From positions 1 to 53,053 of the forward strand of contig CALWSG010000016.1 of the NCBI GenBank assembly GCA_944384155.1: a stretch of DNA of 53,053 nucleotides, written 5' to 3'. The DNA is from an uncultured Lachnospiraceae bacterium. Lineage in GTDB: Bacteria > Bacillota > Clostridia > Lachnospirales > Lachnospiraceae. Shown piece by piece: positions 7,504-16,649 of this stretch. The number at the start of each line of letters is the position of its first letter. The stretch's first letter is position 1. A program made the position numbers and the translations under genes. Below the pieces are notes generated by a model. That model saw nothing but the letters and a program-made list of their open reading frames with translations, was not told the origin of the DNA and did no database searches.

Positions 7504-9414
7504 ATGTGGAAAATAGATTTTATGAATATATTATTTAGAAAGAAAGGAATTGTTATAATAATTATAGGTATTTTGTTGGAATTTACCACATTCTCAAATA
7601 TGAGGTCTCTTGGAGTAAGCAATGAGCAATACTATAACAGACAGTTGTACGATTACTATATGAAGATGTATGAAGGAGAGGCTGAAAATGAAAAGCTTAA
7701 AGATATCACGGAAAAGATAGAAACATGGCAAAGTGAGATTGATAATATTAATATTCAAATGAAAAAATATAATATGGGAGAGATAACATATGAGGAATAT
7801 GCAAAAACAGTTATTATACCCGGAACCAGACAAACAGATGTAGAGGTTCTAAGTGTTATTAAAGACCAGATTGAATATGCTTTAAACAATGGAGAGGACA
7901 ATATGATATTTAATCAGGAGGGTTGGATATACTTTCTTGACAGAAGCAGTGTCAATTATATTATTCCGGTGCTTTTAGTATTATTATTGATGCCATTATT
8001 TACTGAGAGCTATGAAAGCGGCATGAATATAGTAGAAAGCTGCTGTAGAAAAGGGAAAGCATCCCTGCTTTTTCATAAAATCAAATTTTCTTTATTAATG
8101 TCAGCAGTTGTATGTATATTATTTTTTGTTATAGAAATTTGCTGCTTTTCCGTAAAATACAATTTTCCTTATCCCATGGAAAATATTAAAAGTATAGAAT
8201 ATTTCAATAATCTGGTGTTGGATATGCCTTTGTTTATTCATGCATTATTTGTGCTTATTCAATGGATTGCAGGCTGTATTTTTGTCACAGGCATCATTGC
8301 ACTTGTGGGATTAGTGATGAAAAACAGATTTAATGCCAGTGTTTTAACTATAACGTTGATATTAGTTCCTGTTATAATTATGGAAAAAATAAAATGGTTT
8401 GAATATGTACTGCCAATAAGCTTTTTTTCAGATGGCGGATATATTAACGGAGTGAATGTGATGCAATATCAAAAGAGGGTAATATCAGGTGAAGAATTGG
8501 CAGGAGTACTCATAATATTTGCCATGGTATTATTGTTTATTTATGGTACAGCCTTTTTGTATTACGGAAAAAGGAAAAATATAAGACTGATAGGAATTTT
8601 ATGTATGTGCATAATGATTTCCGGATGTAAAAAAGATATTAATGAGGATTATTTTTATGTAGATATCCAAAGAACAAAAACGGAGTACAAAACTGATAAT
8701 GCAGTTATATATATGGATGATGAAATGCTTGAGTATGTTATTGATTTTGATAATTATGTAATACCACTCCATAACGATCCGCTCAACAGAATATCAGAAT
8801 CACATACATTGCCGTGGAAAATAATAGTTATGGGGAATATAGTCTATTATGATTACACATCTCTTATAAACGGGGAGACAATAACATCTTTTTACAGATT
8901 GGATACTGAAACTATGGAGAGGACTGAACTGTATAGCATAAAAAGTACCAGAAATTATTTAAAAGTTGGTGAAAGTATGCAAGATATGCTGGAAAGTAAC
9001 TCAAAAACCGGTGCAAGTATGTTTATAGCTACAGATGATTTTATTGTGTATGGAGATACAAATACAGCTTTTTTATATAATATAAACACAGGAGAGGATA
9101 AGGTAATACTATATGAGGCATCAAATTTCGGAGTATATAAGGGTAAATTATATTATACTGACAGAAATATGAAGTTGCATACATATGACATTAATACGGA
9201 GGATAGTGTACAGATATCGGAGGCTTATGTGAGAGCATATATTCCAACAGATAAAGGTATTGTATATATTGATGCAATGGACGGAAAATTAAAGCTTTAT
9301 AACATGGGAAAAGTAAGGATTCTAGATGACGGAATTGTAAGTTATTTGGATTATGATAAGGAAGGAATATATTATATAAATGAGGGGCAGGAGACCATAA
9401 GGGTAACACCATGA
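7504..9414 (+). CDS. ABC-2 permease fused to a lipoprotein-like beta-propeller domain
   Basis: 636 residues, unusually long. Residues 1-360 are an ABC-2 permease like its neighbour: one N-terminal helix, an extracytoplasmic loop, then about five helices ending LFIYGTAFLYYGKRKN. Directly after comes a second signal-like segment, IRLIGILCMCIMISGC, with a lipobox-like ISGC (Cys375), and then ~260 residues outside the membrane with repeating strands such as NIVYYDY, TAFLYNI, KLYYTDR, GIVYIDA and GIYYINE, typical of a beta-propeller or DUF5050-like sensor. This reads as a lipoprotein gene fused in frame to a permease gene. GGAG at 7494-7497 lies 6 bases before the chosen ATG at 7504; the in-frame ATG at 7492 overlaps that site. 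The AT-rich cassette ends here. Confidence 0.75.
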   Translation: MWKIDFMNILFRKKGIVIIIIGILLEFTTFSNMRSLGVSNEQYYNRQLYDYYMKMYEGEAENEKLKDITEKIETWQSEIDNINIQMKKYNMGEITYEEYAKTVIIPGTRQTDVEVLSVIKDQIEYALNNGEDNMIFNQEGWIYFLDRSSVNYIIPVLLVLLLMPLFTESYESGMNIVESCCRKGKASLLFHKIKFSLLMSAVVCILFFVIEICCFSVKYNFPYPMENIKSIEYFNNLVLDMPLFIHALFVLIQWIAGCIFVTGIIALVGLVMKNRFNASVLTITLILVPVIIMEKIKWFEYVLPISFFSDGGYINGVNVMQYQKRVISGEELAGVLIIFAMVLLFIYGTAFLYYGKRKNIRLIGILCMCIMISGCKKDINEDYFYVDIQRTKTEYKTDNAVIYMDDEMLEYVIDFDNYVIPLHNDPLNRISESHTLPWKIIVMGNIVYYDYTSLINGETITSFYRLDTETMERTELYSIKSTRNYLKVGESMQDMLESNSKTGASMFIATDDFIVYGDTNTAFLYNINTGEDKVILYEASNFGVYKGKLYYTDRNMKLHTYDINTEDSVQISEAYVRAYIPTDKGIVYIDAMDGKLKLYNMGKVRILDDGIVSYLDYDKEGIYYINEGQETIRVTP

Positions 9415-9524
9415 CATAAATGTCTTGGTAAAATAAATAGTTTATAAATAAAAAAATACTTGAAAAAAACAGAAAAATGTGGTTTGCTTATAAAATAAGA
9501 CATTTATTCAAATTGGAGGATACT

Positions 9525-10844
9525 ATGAAAAAAGTAGTTAAATTTGGCGGAAGCTCTCTGGCAAGTGCGGAGCAGTTTAAAAAAGTAGGAGATATTATTC
9601 ATGCTGACGAAAGCAGAAGGTATGTTGTGCCTTCAGCACCGGGAAAAAGATTTAGCGAGGATACAAAGGTTACGGATATGCTTTACGGATGCTATGAAAC
9701 AGCAGAAAAAGGTAAGTCTTTTGGAGATTTGCTTGAAAAAATAAAGGAAAGATATAATGAGATTATAAAGGGACTGGGACTGGAATTATCCCTTGAGGAA
9801 GAGTTTAAGATAATAGAAAAGCAGTTTAAGGAAAAGGCAGGAAAAGATTACGCAGCATCAAGAGGAGAATATTTAAACGGTATAATTATGGCAAATTATC
9901 TGGGATATGAATTTATTGATTCTGCTGAGGTAATATTCTTTAAAGAGGACGGAGGGTTTGATGCAGACCTTACAAATGATGTTTTGGGAAAGAGATTAAG
10001 CACTGTAGAGAGAGCGGTTATACCGGGATTTTACGGAGCATTTCAGGACGGAAGAGTAAAGACCTTTTCAAGAGGAGGCTCTGATATTACAGGTTCTATA
10101 GTTGCAAAGGCTGTAAGTGCGGATATGTATGAGAACTGGACAGATGTTTCAGGCTTTCTTGTTGCAGATCCAAGGATTATACATAATCCTGAGACAATTA
10201 CCACCATTACATATAAGGAGCTTAGAGAGCTTGCGTATATGGGTGCAACGGTTCTTCATGAGGATGCCATATTCCCTGTAAGAAAGGCAGGTATTCCTAT
10301 TAATATTAAGAATACAAACAAGCCTGAAGATGAGGGAACAATGATTGTAGAAAGTACATGCCGTCAGTCAAAATATACTATAACAGGTATTGCAGGAAAG
10401 AAAGGCTTTGTTTCAATAAATATAGAAAAGGCAATGATGAACTCAGAGATAGGTTTCGGAAGAAGAGTACTTGAGGCATTTGAAAAGCATGGAATATCAT
10501 TTGAGCATGTTCCGTCAGGTATTGATACCATGACAGTATATGTTCATCAGCCTGAATTTGAGGATAAGGAGCAGCAGGTTCTTGCAGATATTCATAGGAT
10601 GACAGATCCGGATCATATTGAGGTGGAAACAGATCTTGCACTTATAGCGGTGGTAGGACGTGGTATGCGTTCAACAAGAGGAACGGCAGGCAGGATTTTT
10701 TCAGCTCTTGCCCACGCAAATGTAAATGTAAAAATGATTGATCAGGGTTCAAGTGAGTTAAATATTATTATTGGTGTTAAGAATAATGATTTTGAAAAGG
10801 CAATCAAAGCAATTTATGATATTTTTGTTTTAGTACAGATATAA
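9525..10844 (+). CDS. lysC: Aspartate kinase
   Basis: 439 residues. N-terminal kinase domain with KFGGSSLASAEQF at residues 5-17, the RGEYLNG and SRGGSDITGS segments, then two C-terminal ACT regulatory domains (around residues 300-370 and 375-439, the latter containing AVVGRGMRSTRGTAGRIF). It phosphorylates aspartate, the first step toward lysine, threonine and methionine, and the ACT domains imply feedback inhibition by an end product (family knowledge). Length matches the clostridial ~440-residue single-chain class. GGAGGA sits 4 bases before the ATG at 9525; an open 16-codon extension upstream is rejected. It is probably cotranscribed with lgt 13 bases downstream. Confidence 0.92.
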   Translation: MKKVVKFGGSSLASAEQFKKVGDIIHADESRRYVVPSAPGKRFSEDTKVTDMLYGCYETAEKGKSFGDLLEKIKERYNEIIKGLGLELSLEEEFKIIEKQFKEKAGKDYAASRGEYLNGIIMANYLGYEFIDSAEVIFFKEDGGFDADLTNDVLGKRLSTVERAVIPGFYGAFQDGRVKTFSRGGSDITGSIVAKAVSADMYENWTDVSGFLVADPRIIHNPETITTITYKELRELAYMGATVLHEDAIFPVRKAGIPINIKNTNKPEDEGTMIVESTCRQSKYTITGIAGKKGFVSINIEKAMMNSEIGFGRRVLEAFEKHGISFEHVPSGIDTMTVYVHQPEFEDKEQQVLADIHRMTDPDHIEVETDLALIAVVGRGMRSTRGTAGRIFSALAHANVNVKMIDQGSSELNIIIGVKNNDFEKAIKAIYDIFVLVQI

Positions 10845-10857
10845 TAAAGGAAAAAAT

Positions 10858-11640
10858 ATGCTGCCATTTATTAATATTTTCGGAATGCCGCTGCCTATGT
10901 ATGGGCTTATGGCAGTGGTTGGCTTTGGAGCAGCTTTGGCGGCTGCTCTTAGGTATACAGGTGTATATTCCCTTTCAAAGCAGGATTTGCTGTTTTCATC
11001 TGTATATATGATTATAGGTATAATTATAGGCTCAAAGCTTATGTATTTTATAACATATATACCAAAGCTTATAGAGAACTTTGATATTTTTTTAAAGCAT
11101 CCGTGGGAAACAATTATGATAGTATTCAGCGGATATGTATTTTACGGGGGCCTAATTGGAGGAGCCATAGGAGTAATAATATACGCAAGACAATACAAGT
11201 TAAATATTTGGAAGTTTGCAGATGTTATTGCACCTGTTATTCCTTTATTTCATGGATTTGGAAGAATAGGCTGCTTTTTTGGGGGCTGCTGCTATGGCAT
11301 AGAATATCACGGGGTATTTGCCGTGAAATTTCCATATAATGAGCTTGTTCCTGAGCTTAGTGCAGTGGAAAGATTTCCGGTTCAGCTTATGGAGGCAGGA
11401 ATGAATTTTGTTTTGTTTATCGTCTTATATACGTATGGGCGAAAAAAAAGAAAGCCGGGAAGGCTCTTGGGAATTTATTTAGTGAGTTATACCTTTATAA
11501 GAATTATAACGGAATATTTCAGGGGAGATGTTGTAAGAGGCGTGTATGGGGGAGGAATATCTACGTCACAGATAGTAAGCTTTATACTGCTGCCTGTTGG
11601 AATATGGCTTATATTGAGAAAAGAAAAAGCTGTTGTTTAG
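10858..11640 (+). CDS. lgt: Prolipoprotein diacylglyceryl transferase
   Basis: 260 residues, about seven membrane helices. The Lgt signature HGFGRIGCFFGGCCYG is at about residues 132-147, and the C-terminal EYFRGDVVRG...ISTSQ segment matches the catalytic Arg region of the family. Lgt transfers diacylglycerol from phosphatidylglycerol to the lipobox cysteine of prolipoproteins, so it would act on the lipoproteins encoded at 4544 and 11835. The Cys-rich GCFFGGCCYG variant is usual for clostridial homologues. AAGGA precedes the ATG by about 6 bases. A strong terminator follows. Confidence 0.88.
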   Translation: MLPFINIFGMPLPMYGLMAVVGFGAALAAALRYTGVYSLSKQDLLFSSVYMIIGIIIGSKLMYFITYIPKLIENFDIFLKHPWETIMIVFSGYVFYGGLIGGAIGVIIYARQYKLNIWKFADVIAPVIPLFHGFGRIGCFFGGCCYGIEYHGVFAVKFPYNELVPELSAVERFPVQLMEAGMNFVLFIVLYTYGRKKRKPGRLLGIYLVSYTFIRIITEYFRGDVVRGVYGGGISTSQIVSFILLPVGIWLILRKEKAVV

Positions 11641-11670
11641 AAGGCTGTTTCCCACAAGGAATGTTTATAA

Positions 11671-11709
11671 GGACAGACGGAATAGGAAAACTATCCGTCT
11701 GTCCTTTTA
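11671..11709 (+). terminator. Rho-independent terminator after lgt
   Basis: GGACAGACGG (11671-11680) pairs with CCGTCTGTCC (11695-11704); inner ATAG/CTAT lengthens the stem around a short A-rich loop, and TTTT follows directly. Confidence 0.9.
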
Positions 11710-11761
11710 TATAATACAGCCTGGAGAATGCCTGTGAATTGGGCAAAATATTACAAAAAGG

Positions 11762-11790
11762 TTGCTTTAATTGATAAAATTTGTTATATT
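11762..11790 (+). promoter_or_regulatory. Promoter for the SsuABC-type importer operon
   Basis: TTGCTT (11762-11767), 17 bases, TATATT (11785-11790), about 45 bases before the lipoprotein start. No operator-like palindrome was seen next to it. Confidence 0.45.
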
Positions 11791-11834
11791 TATATACAGT
11801 AAGGAAAGGTAATAAGGGAAGGCGGAAAAATTTT

Positions 11835-12857
11835 ATGAGAAAAATAACAAAAAAAACATTGATTCTTATAACAATATTGTTTACATTTGCCATATTTGCA
11901 ATGTATGGGTGCAGCAAGGATGAGGCAGATGACAAGGAAAAAGCTCCAACCTCCGAAAGCAGTGAGGAACAGCAGAAAAGCAGTGACGTAACAATAAACA
12001 TAGGGACGCTTAAGGGACCTACAGCAATGGGGCTGGTATCTCTTATGAGTGAGGAAAATGAAAATTATAATTTTGAGATAGTTACTGCGGCAGATGAGTT
12101 ATCCGCAAAGATTATTAAGGGGGAGGTTGATATAGCTACCGTTCCTGCAAATCTTGCCGCTGTTTTATATAACAAAACAGACCGGGAGATTACCGTTCTT
12201 AACATAAATACTCTTGGTGTTTTGTATGTTGTAACCGCAGATGATTCAATAAATACTCTCAAGGATTTGGAGGGTAAGACTGTATATATGACAGGAAAGG
12301 GTACTACACCTGAATATGCATTTAACTATCTTATGAATGCGTATGATGTAGATTCATCATCAATCACTATAGAATTCAAATCAGAGTCCACGGAGGTGGC
12401 AGCAGTTCTGGCACAGGACGAAAATGCTATAGGTATACTGCCTCAGCCTTTTGTTACTGTGGCAATGACATCAAATGATAAGCTTAAAATGGTAATGAGC
12501 TTTTCAGAGCTTTGGGATAAATTAGACACGGACAGCTCACTTGTGACGGGGGTGACAATAGTAAGAAATGAATTTCTTGAGAAAAATAAAGGGGCTGTTG
12601 AACAATTTTTAGAGGAGCATGAAAAATCCGTAAAATACGCACAGGAAAATAAAGAGGAAGCGGCAGCACTTGTAGGGAAATATGATATAGTAAAGGAAGC
12701 AGTGGCACTTAAGGCACTTCCCTACTGTAATATTACATACATAGCAGGTGAGGAAATGAAAACAAAGCTTGGGGCTTATCTTGAAACACTTTATGAGGAA
12801 AACAGTCAGTCGGTAGGAGGAAGCTTGCCGGATGAAGAATTTTATTACAGTAATTAA
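11835..12857 (+). CDS. ABC importer substrate-binding lipoprotein (NMT1/SsuA-like)
   Basis: 340 residues. Signal peptide with the lipobox FAMYGC (Cys about residue 21), then a Ser/Glu-rich linker, then a periplasmic-binding-protein type II fold beginning VTINIGTLKGPTAMGLVSLM. The GPTAMG loop, the KGEVDIATVPANLA segment and the two-lobe pattern match nitrate/sulfonate/taurine/thiamine-precursor binding proteins. The substrate cannot be assigned. The ATG at 11835 is preceded by AAGGCGG about 9 bases upstream; a longer frame from 11781 would put charged residues ahead of the signal peptide and is rejected. It overlaps the permease gene by 26 bases. Confidence 0.82.
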   Translation: MRKITKKTLILITILFTFAIFAMYGCSKDEADDKEKAPTSESSEEQQKSSDVTINIGTLKGPTAMGLVSLMSEENENYNFEIVTAADELSAKIIKGEVDIATVPANLAAVLYNKTDREITVLNINTLGVLYVVTADDSINTLKDLEGKTVYMTGKGTTPEYAFNYLMNAYDVDSSSITIEFKSESTEVAAVLAQDENAIGILPQPFVTVAMTSNDKLKMVMSFSELWDKLDTDSSLVTGVTIVRNEFLEKNKGAVEQFLEEHEKSVKYAQENKEEAAALVGKYDIVKEAVALKALPYCNITYIAGEEMKTKLGAYLETLYEENSQSVGGSLPDEEFYYSN

Positions 12858-13608
12858 AAGAATATCCATAGGTCTGATATATATACTCGGATGGCAGATG
12901 CTTTCAATGTGGGTCGGAAACAAAATTCTGATTGCCGGTCCATATGAGGTATTTGAAGCATTAGTCAGAATAGTTAATGCAGAGGAGTTTTGGGGTATAA
13001 TAAAAAATTCCCTTATTAATATTATGACAGGCTTCACTTTGGCATTATTATTTTCAACGGTTATGGCGTTTGCAGCATTTCATGCAGAGTATTTAAGAAT
13101 GCTTTTATCACCTGCCATACATATATGCAAATCAGTTCCTGTTGCATCATTTATAATACTTATTCTTATTTGGACAGGTTCGGAGGGAATTGCATCTGTA
13201 ATTTCCTTTATAATAGCAGTACCTGTGATTTATTCGGGAACCCTTAGAGGTTTTATGGATACGGACAAAAAGCTTATAGATATGGCACGTATATTTAGAA
13301 TGAAGTCCTATTATAAAATATATTACATATACTTTTGGCAGATAAGGAAACGCTTTGGCAGTGATGCGGCATTAGCACTGGGAATGTGCTTTAAGGCAGG
13401 TGTGGCGGCAGAAGTAATAGGAGTGGCAAAAAATACTCTGGGAGAACAGATATATCTGTCAAAAATATATTTAAACACAGATGAGCTTTTTGCATGGACA
13501 ATAGTGATTATGGTATTGGCATTTGCAATGGAAAAGGCAGTAAAATTGGTGCTTGGAGGAATGGAGATTATACATGAAAGAAAAAAATCATGTAATAAAT
13601 CACAGTGA
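12832..13608 (+). CDS. ABC importer permease (SsuC/TauC-like)
   Basis: 258 residues with about six membrane helices. Starts MKNFITVIKRISIGLIYILGW. The cytoplasmic coupling loop for the ATPase is visible as the region around AAEVIGVAKNTLGEQIYLS, matching the binding-protein-dependent inner-membrane component family. It overlaps the upstream binding-protein gene by 26 bases and the downstream ATPase gene by 35 bases, so the three are translationally coupled. Confidence 0.85.
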   Translation: MKNFITVIKRISIGLIYILGWQMLSMWVGNKILIAGPYEVFEALVRIVNAEEFWGIIKNSLINIMTGFTLALLFSTVMAFAAFHAEYLRMLLSPAIHICKSVPVASFIILILIWTGSEGIASVISFIIAVPVIYSGTLRGFMDTDKKLIDMARIFRMKSYYKIYYIYFWQIRKRFGSDAALALGMCFKAGVAAEVIGVAKNTLGEQIYLSKIYLNTDELFAWTIVIMVLAFAMEKAVKLVLGGMEIIHERKKSCNKSQ

Positions 13609-14170
13609 AATTATATTAAAAAATATAAAGCTGGCATATGATTTAGATTGTATAGAAGGAAAGGAAATTCATATACCCCTTAATAAAACAACAGTTATAG
13701 AAGGTGCTTCGGGAAGAGGAAAAACAAGTATTTTAAATGTGCTCCTTGGAATAACCAGTATAGCAAGCGGTATGATTCAGGGAAATAATCTCACATACAG
13801 TGCTGTGTTTCAGGAGGACAGACTTTTGGAGGAGCTTACAGGCGTAAAAAATATAAAAATAGTTGAACCCTGTATTAAAAATGAAGATATTGAAAGGGAA
13901 TTAGAAAAACTTCTTCCTGTATCATATATAAGAAAGCCCATAAATACATATAGCAGAGGCATGAAAAGGAGGGTTGCCATAGTGAGGGCCATGCTTAAGG
14001 AATCAGACATAGTGGTTATGGATGAACCATTTGCGGGCCTTGATGAGGAACTAAAGAAAAGGACATCAAAGTATATAACGGAAGTATTGAACGGAAGAAC
14101 ACTTATTATTGCAGTGCATGAAAAAAAAGAGGCAGAATATTTAAGAATAGATAATGTGATAAGCCTGTAA
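13574..14170 (+). CDS. ABC importer ATP-binding protein, short form
   Basis: 198 residues, short compared with the ~240 residues usual for SsuB/TauB. Walker A GASGRGKTS, signature YSRGMKRRVAIVRAM (first residue of the usual LSGGQ loop altered to SRGM), Walker B VVMDEPFAGLDEE, H-loop IAVHEKKEAE. The ATG at 13574 has GGAG 7 bases upstream; an in-frame TTG at 13553 is less likely. The C-terminus stops shortly after the H-loop, so the extra C-terminal helices of longer homologues are missing. Together with the two preceding genes it forms a complete importer. Confidence 0.82.
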   Translation: MKEKNHVINHSEIILKNIKLAYDLDCIEGKEIHIPLNKTTVIEGASGRGKTSILNVLLGITSIASGMIQGNNLTYSAVFQEDRLLEELTGVKNIKIVEPCIKNEDIERELEKLLPVSYIRKPINTYSRGMKRRVAIVRAMLKESDIVVMDEPFAGLDEELKKRTSKYITEVLNGRTLIIAVHEKKEAEYLRIDNVISL

Positions 14171-14220
14171 ATATATATGTCTTAGGTATTAGTCTCACAG
14201 GAAAGGTATGGTTAATTTAT

Positions 14221-14739
14221 ATGGCAAAGAAGACACAAGATGTTTTTAAGGGCACAATAGCTCAGGAGCGAAAGCTAAAAGAGGTTATTGCCGCACATAA
14301 GGAACAGCCGGGAGGGCTTATGCCTGTATTGCAGCAGGCACAGGAAATATACGGCTATTTACCTATAGAAGTTCAGACAATGATAGCGGAGGGACTTGGA
14401 CTTTCACTGTCTGACGTATATGGAGTTGCAACATTTTATTCACAGTTTTCGTTAAGTCCCAAAGGAGAAAACAGAATCAGCGTATGTCTTGGAACGGCAT
14501 GTTACGTTAAGGGTGCCGATAAGATACTTGCTGCATTGGAGGAAAAACTGGGGATAAAGGTAGGAGAGTGTACAGATGACGGTATATTTTCCCTTGATTC
14601 AACAAGATGTATAGGTGCATGTGGTCTGGCTCCCGTTATGATGATAAATGATGATGTATACGGAAAGCTTACTGTAGAGCAGCTTGATGATATTCTTAAA
14701 AAATATAAGAGCAGCAAAAAGAGCGGGGGTGATGAGTAA
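14221..14739 (+). CDS. hydC: NuoE-like [2Fe-2S] subunit of NADH-linked hydrogenase (HydC/HndA type)
   Basis: 172 residues. A helical N-terminus (QQAQEIYGYLP, VYGVATFYSQFS) and a thioredoxin-like [2Fe-2S] domain whose four ligands are in SVCLGTACYVKGA and STRCIGACGLAPV. It belongs with the NuoF-like and [FeFe]-hydrogenase genes that follow; in such complexes it shuttles electrons in NADH/ferredoxin-linked H2 production (known for Thermotoga HydABC and Desulfovibrio Hnd, inferred here). The stop codon overlaps the next ATG by one base. The ribosome binding site is weak: AGGAAAGG is 13-14 bases upstream, and no better start was found. Confidence 0.88.
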   Translation: MAKKTQDVFKGTIAQERKLKEVIAAHKEQPGGLMPVLQQAQEIYGYLPIEVQTMIAEGLGLSLSDVYGVATFYSQFSLSPKGENRISVCLGTACYVKGADKILAALEEKLGIKVGECTDDGIFSLDSTRCIGACGLAPVMMINDDVYGKLTVEQLDDILKKYKSSKKSGGDE

Positions 14740-16637
14740 TGGCAATGACCGTAGAAGAATTAAATAAAATAAAAGAGAAAAACAAAAATTTAGTATTGGT
14801 CCGAACCCTCGTAAGGGAGCAGGGAGAAAAGCTGGCAAAGGAAACAGGCTATAAAAAGCAGGTGCTTGTGTGTGGGGGAACAGGCTGTACATCATCAGGG
14901 TGTAAGGCTGTAGTTAAGGCATTTGAGGACAGCATAAAGAAGAACGGACTTGAGAAAGAGATACTTCTTGTAAAGACCGGCTGCTTTGGACTTTGTGCAC
15001 TGGGACCTGTTGTTATAGTATATCCGGAGGGCTGCTTTTACAGTAATGCAACCCCGGAGCATGTGGAGCGGATTGTAAAGGAACATCTTATGGGCGGCAA
15101 GATTGTAAAGGAATATCTTTACAAGGAGACCGTAAAGGAAAATAATGAAATCATTTCTTTGGGAGAGACAAACTTTTATAAAAAGCAGATGAGAGTTGCC
15201 CTTAGAAACTGTGGTGTAATAGACCCTGAAAATATAGAGGAATACATAGCAAGAGATGGTTATCAGGCACTTGTTAAGGTGTTAAAAACCATGAAGCCTG
15301 ATGATGTTATAAAGGTAATTTCCGACTCCGGACTTAGAGGAAGGGGAGGAGGAGGTTTCCCTACAGGCAAGAAATGGAGCTTTGCAAAGCAGGAAAAAAA
15401 TCCTGTTAAATATGTGTGCTGCAATGCAGACGAGGGAGATCCGGGAGCATTTATGGACAGGTCAGTTCTTGAGGGAGACCCTCACAGCATAATAGAAGCT
15501 ATGGCAATAGCAGGCTATACCATAGGTGCCGGCCAGGGATATGTATACATAAGAGCTGAGTATCCTATTGCGGTTAAGAGACTTCAGATAGCCATAGACC
15601 AGGCAAGAGCGTACGGACTTTTGGGAGAAAACATATTGGGACTTGGCTTTAACTTTGATATAGAAATAAGACTGGGTGCAGGAGCATTTGTTTGTGGAGA
15701 GGAAACGGCACTTATAGCATCAATAGAGGGCAAGAGAGGGGAGCCAAAGCCGAGACCGCCATTTCCGGCAGTACAGGGTCTTTTGGGAAAGCCTACCGTT
15801 CTTAATAATGTTGAGACATATGCAAATATTGCCCAGATAATCTTAAAGGGTTCAGAGTGGTTTTCTTCTATAGGAACGGAAAAGTCTAAGGGAACAAAAG
15901 TATTTGCCCTTGGAGGAAAGATTACTAACGTAGGTCTTGTGGAGATACCTATGGGAACAACTCTTCGTGAAATAGTTGAGGAAATCGGAGGAGGAATTCC
16001 TAACGGAAAGAAGTTTAAGGCGGCCCAGACAGGAGGACCTTCGGGAGGCTGCATACCGGCATGTCATATAGATACGCCTATTGACTATGATAATCTTATT
16101 GAGCTGGGCAGTATGATGGGTTCAGGGGGACTTATTATTCTTGATGAAGATACATGTATGGTAGATATTGCCAAGTTTTACCTTGACTTTACGGTGGAGG
16201 AGTCATGCGGAAAATGTACACCTTGCCGTATAGGCACAAGAAGATTAAACCAGCTTCTGGAAAAAATTATAGAGGGAAAAGGAGAGCCTGAGGATTTGGA
16301 AAAAATCGAGGAATTGTCAATGCATATGAAGAATACATCTCTTTGTGCATTGGGACAGTCGGCACCTAATCCGGTTTTATCCACCATGAAGTATTTTAAG
16401 GATGAATATGTTACTCATATAACGGATAAGAAATGTCCTGCCGGTGTGTGCAAGGCACTGTTATCATATGAAATTGAGCCGTCACTGTGCAAGGGCTGTA
16501 CACTGTGCATGAGAAATTGTCCTGTAGGTGCAATCAGCGGTCAGGTAAAGGAGCCTCATGTTATAGATAAGGATAAGTGCATAAAGTGCGGTCTTTGTCA
16601 GCGTAACTGTAAATTCAATGCTATAGTGAAGAGATAA
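14739..16637 (+). CDS. hydB: NuoF-like FMN/Fe-S subunit of NADH-linked hydrogenase (HydB/HndC type)
   Basis: 632 residues. Domains in order: N-terminal thioredoxin-like [2Fe-2S] domain (residues ~40-125; CGGTGCTSSGC and KTGCFGLCALG), the NuoF NADH/FMN domain (~175-420; GLRGRGGGGFPTGKKW and CNADEGDPGAFMDR), SLBB domain, the [4Fe-4S] motif ESCGKCTPCRIGTRR, and a C-terminal pair of [4Fe-4S] ferredoxin motifs (CKGCTLCMRNCPVGAI and CIKCGLCQRNCKFNAI). This matches the NADH-oxidising, bifurcating-type flavoprotein subunit. It sits between hydC-like (1-base overlap) and hydA-like (12-base gap) genes. Confidence 0.92.
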   Translation: MAMTVEELNKIKEKNKNLVLVRTLVREQGEKLAKETGYKKQVLVCGGTGCTSSGCKAVVKAFEDSIKKNGLEKEILLVKTGCFGLCALGPVVIVYPEGCFYSNATPEHVERIVKEHLMGGKIVKEYLYKETVKENNEIISLGETNFYKKQMRVALRNCGVIDPENIEEYIARDGYQALVKVLKTMKPDDVIKVISDSGLRGRGGGGFPTGKKWSFAKQEKNPVKYVCCNADEGDPGAFMDRSVLEGDPHSIIEAMAIAGYTIGAGQGYVYIRAEYPIAVKRLQIAIDQARAYGLLGENILGLGFNFDIEIRLGAGAFVCGEETALIASIEGKRGEPKPRPPFPAVQGLLGKPTVLNNVETYANIAQIILKGSEWFSSIGTEKSKGTKVFALGGKITNVGLVEIPMGTTLREIVEEIGGGIPNGKKFKAAQTGGPSGGCIPACHIDTPIDYDNLIELGSMMGSGGLIILDEDTCMVDIAKFYLDFTVEESCGKCTPCRIGTRRLNQLLEKIIEGKGEPEDLEKIEELSMHMKNTSLCALGQSAPNPVLSTMKYFKDEYVTHITDKKCPAGVCKALLSYEIEPSLCKGCTLCMRNCPVGAISGQVKEPHVIDKDKCIKCGLCQRNCKFNAIVKR

Positions 16638-16649
16638 TGGAGGATAGAT

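Noticed and set aside
9408..9429. Terminator after the ABC-2 cassette
   Set aside because: ACCATGACAT-AA-ATGTCTTGGT pairs with one mismatch but is followed by A-rich, not T-rich, sequence.
12832..12857. Frameshift between binding protein and permease genes
   Set aside because: The 26-base overlap is a normal translational coupling; both proteins have complete ends.
15584..16054. Long open frame on the minus strand inside the NuoF-like gene
   Set aside because: It lies opposite a strongly conserved gene, has no recognisable protein motif, and has low-complexity mirror composition; similar antisense frames occur opposite gltB and pflB.
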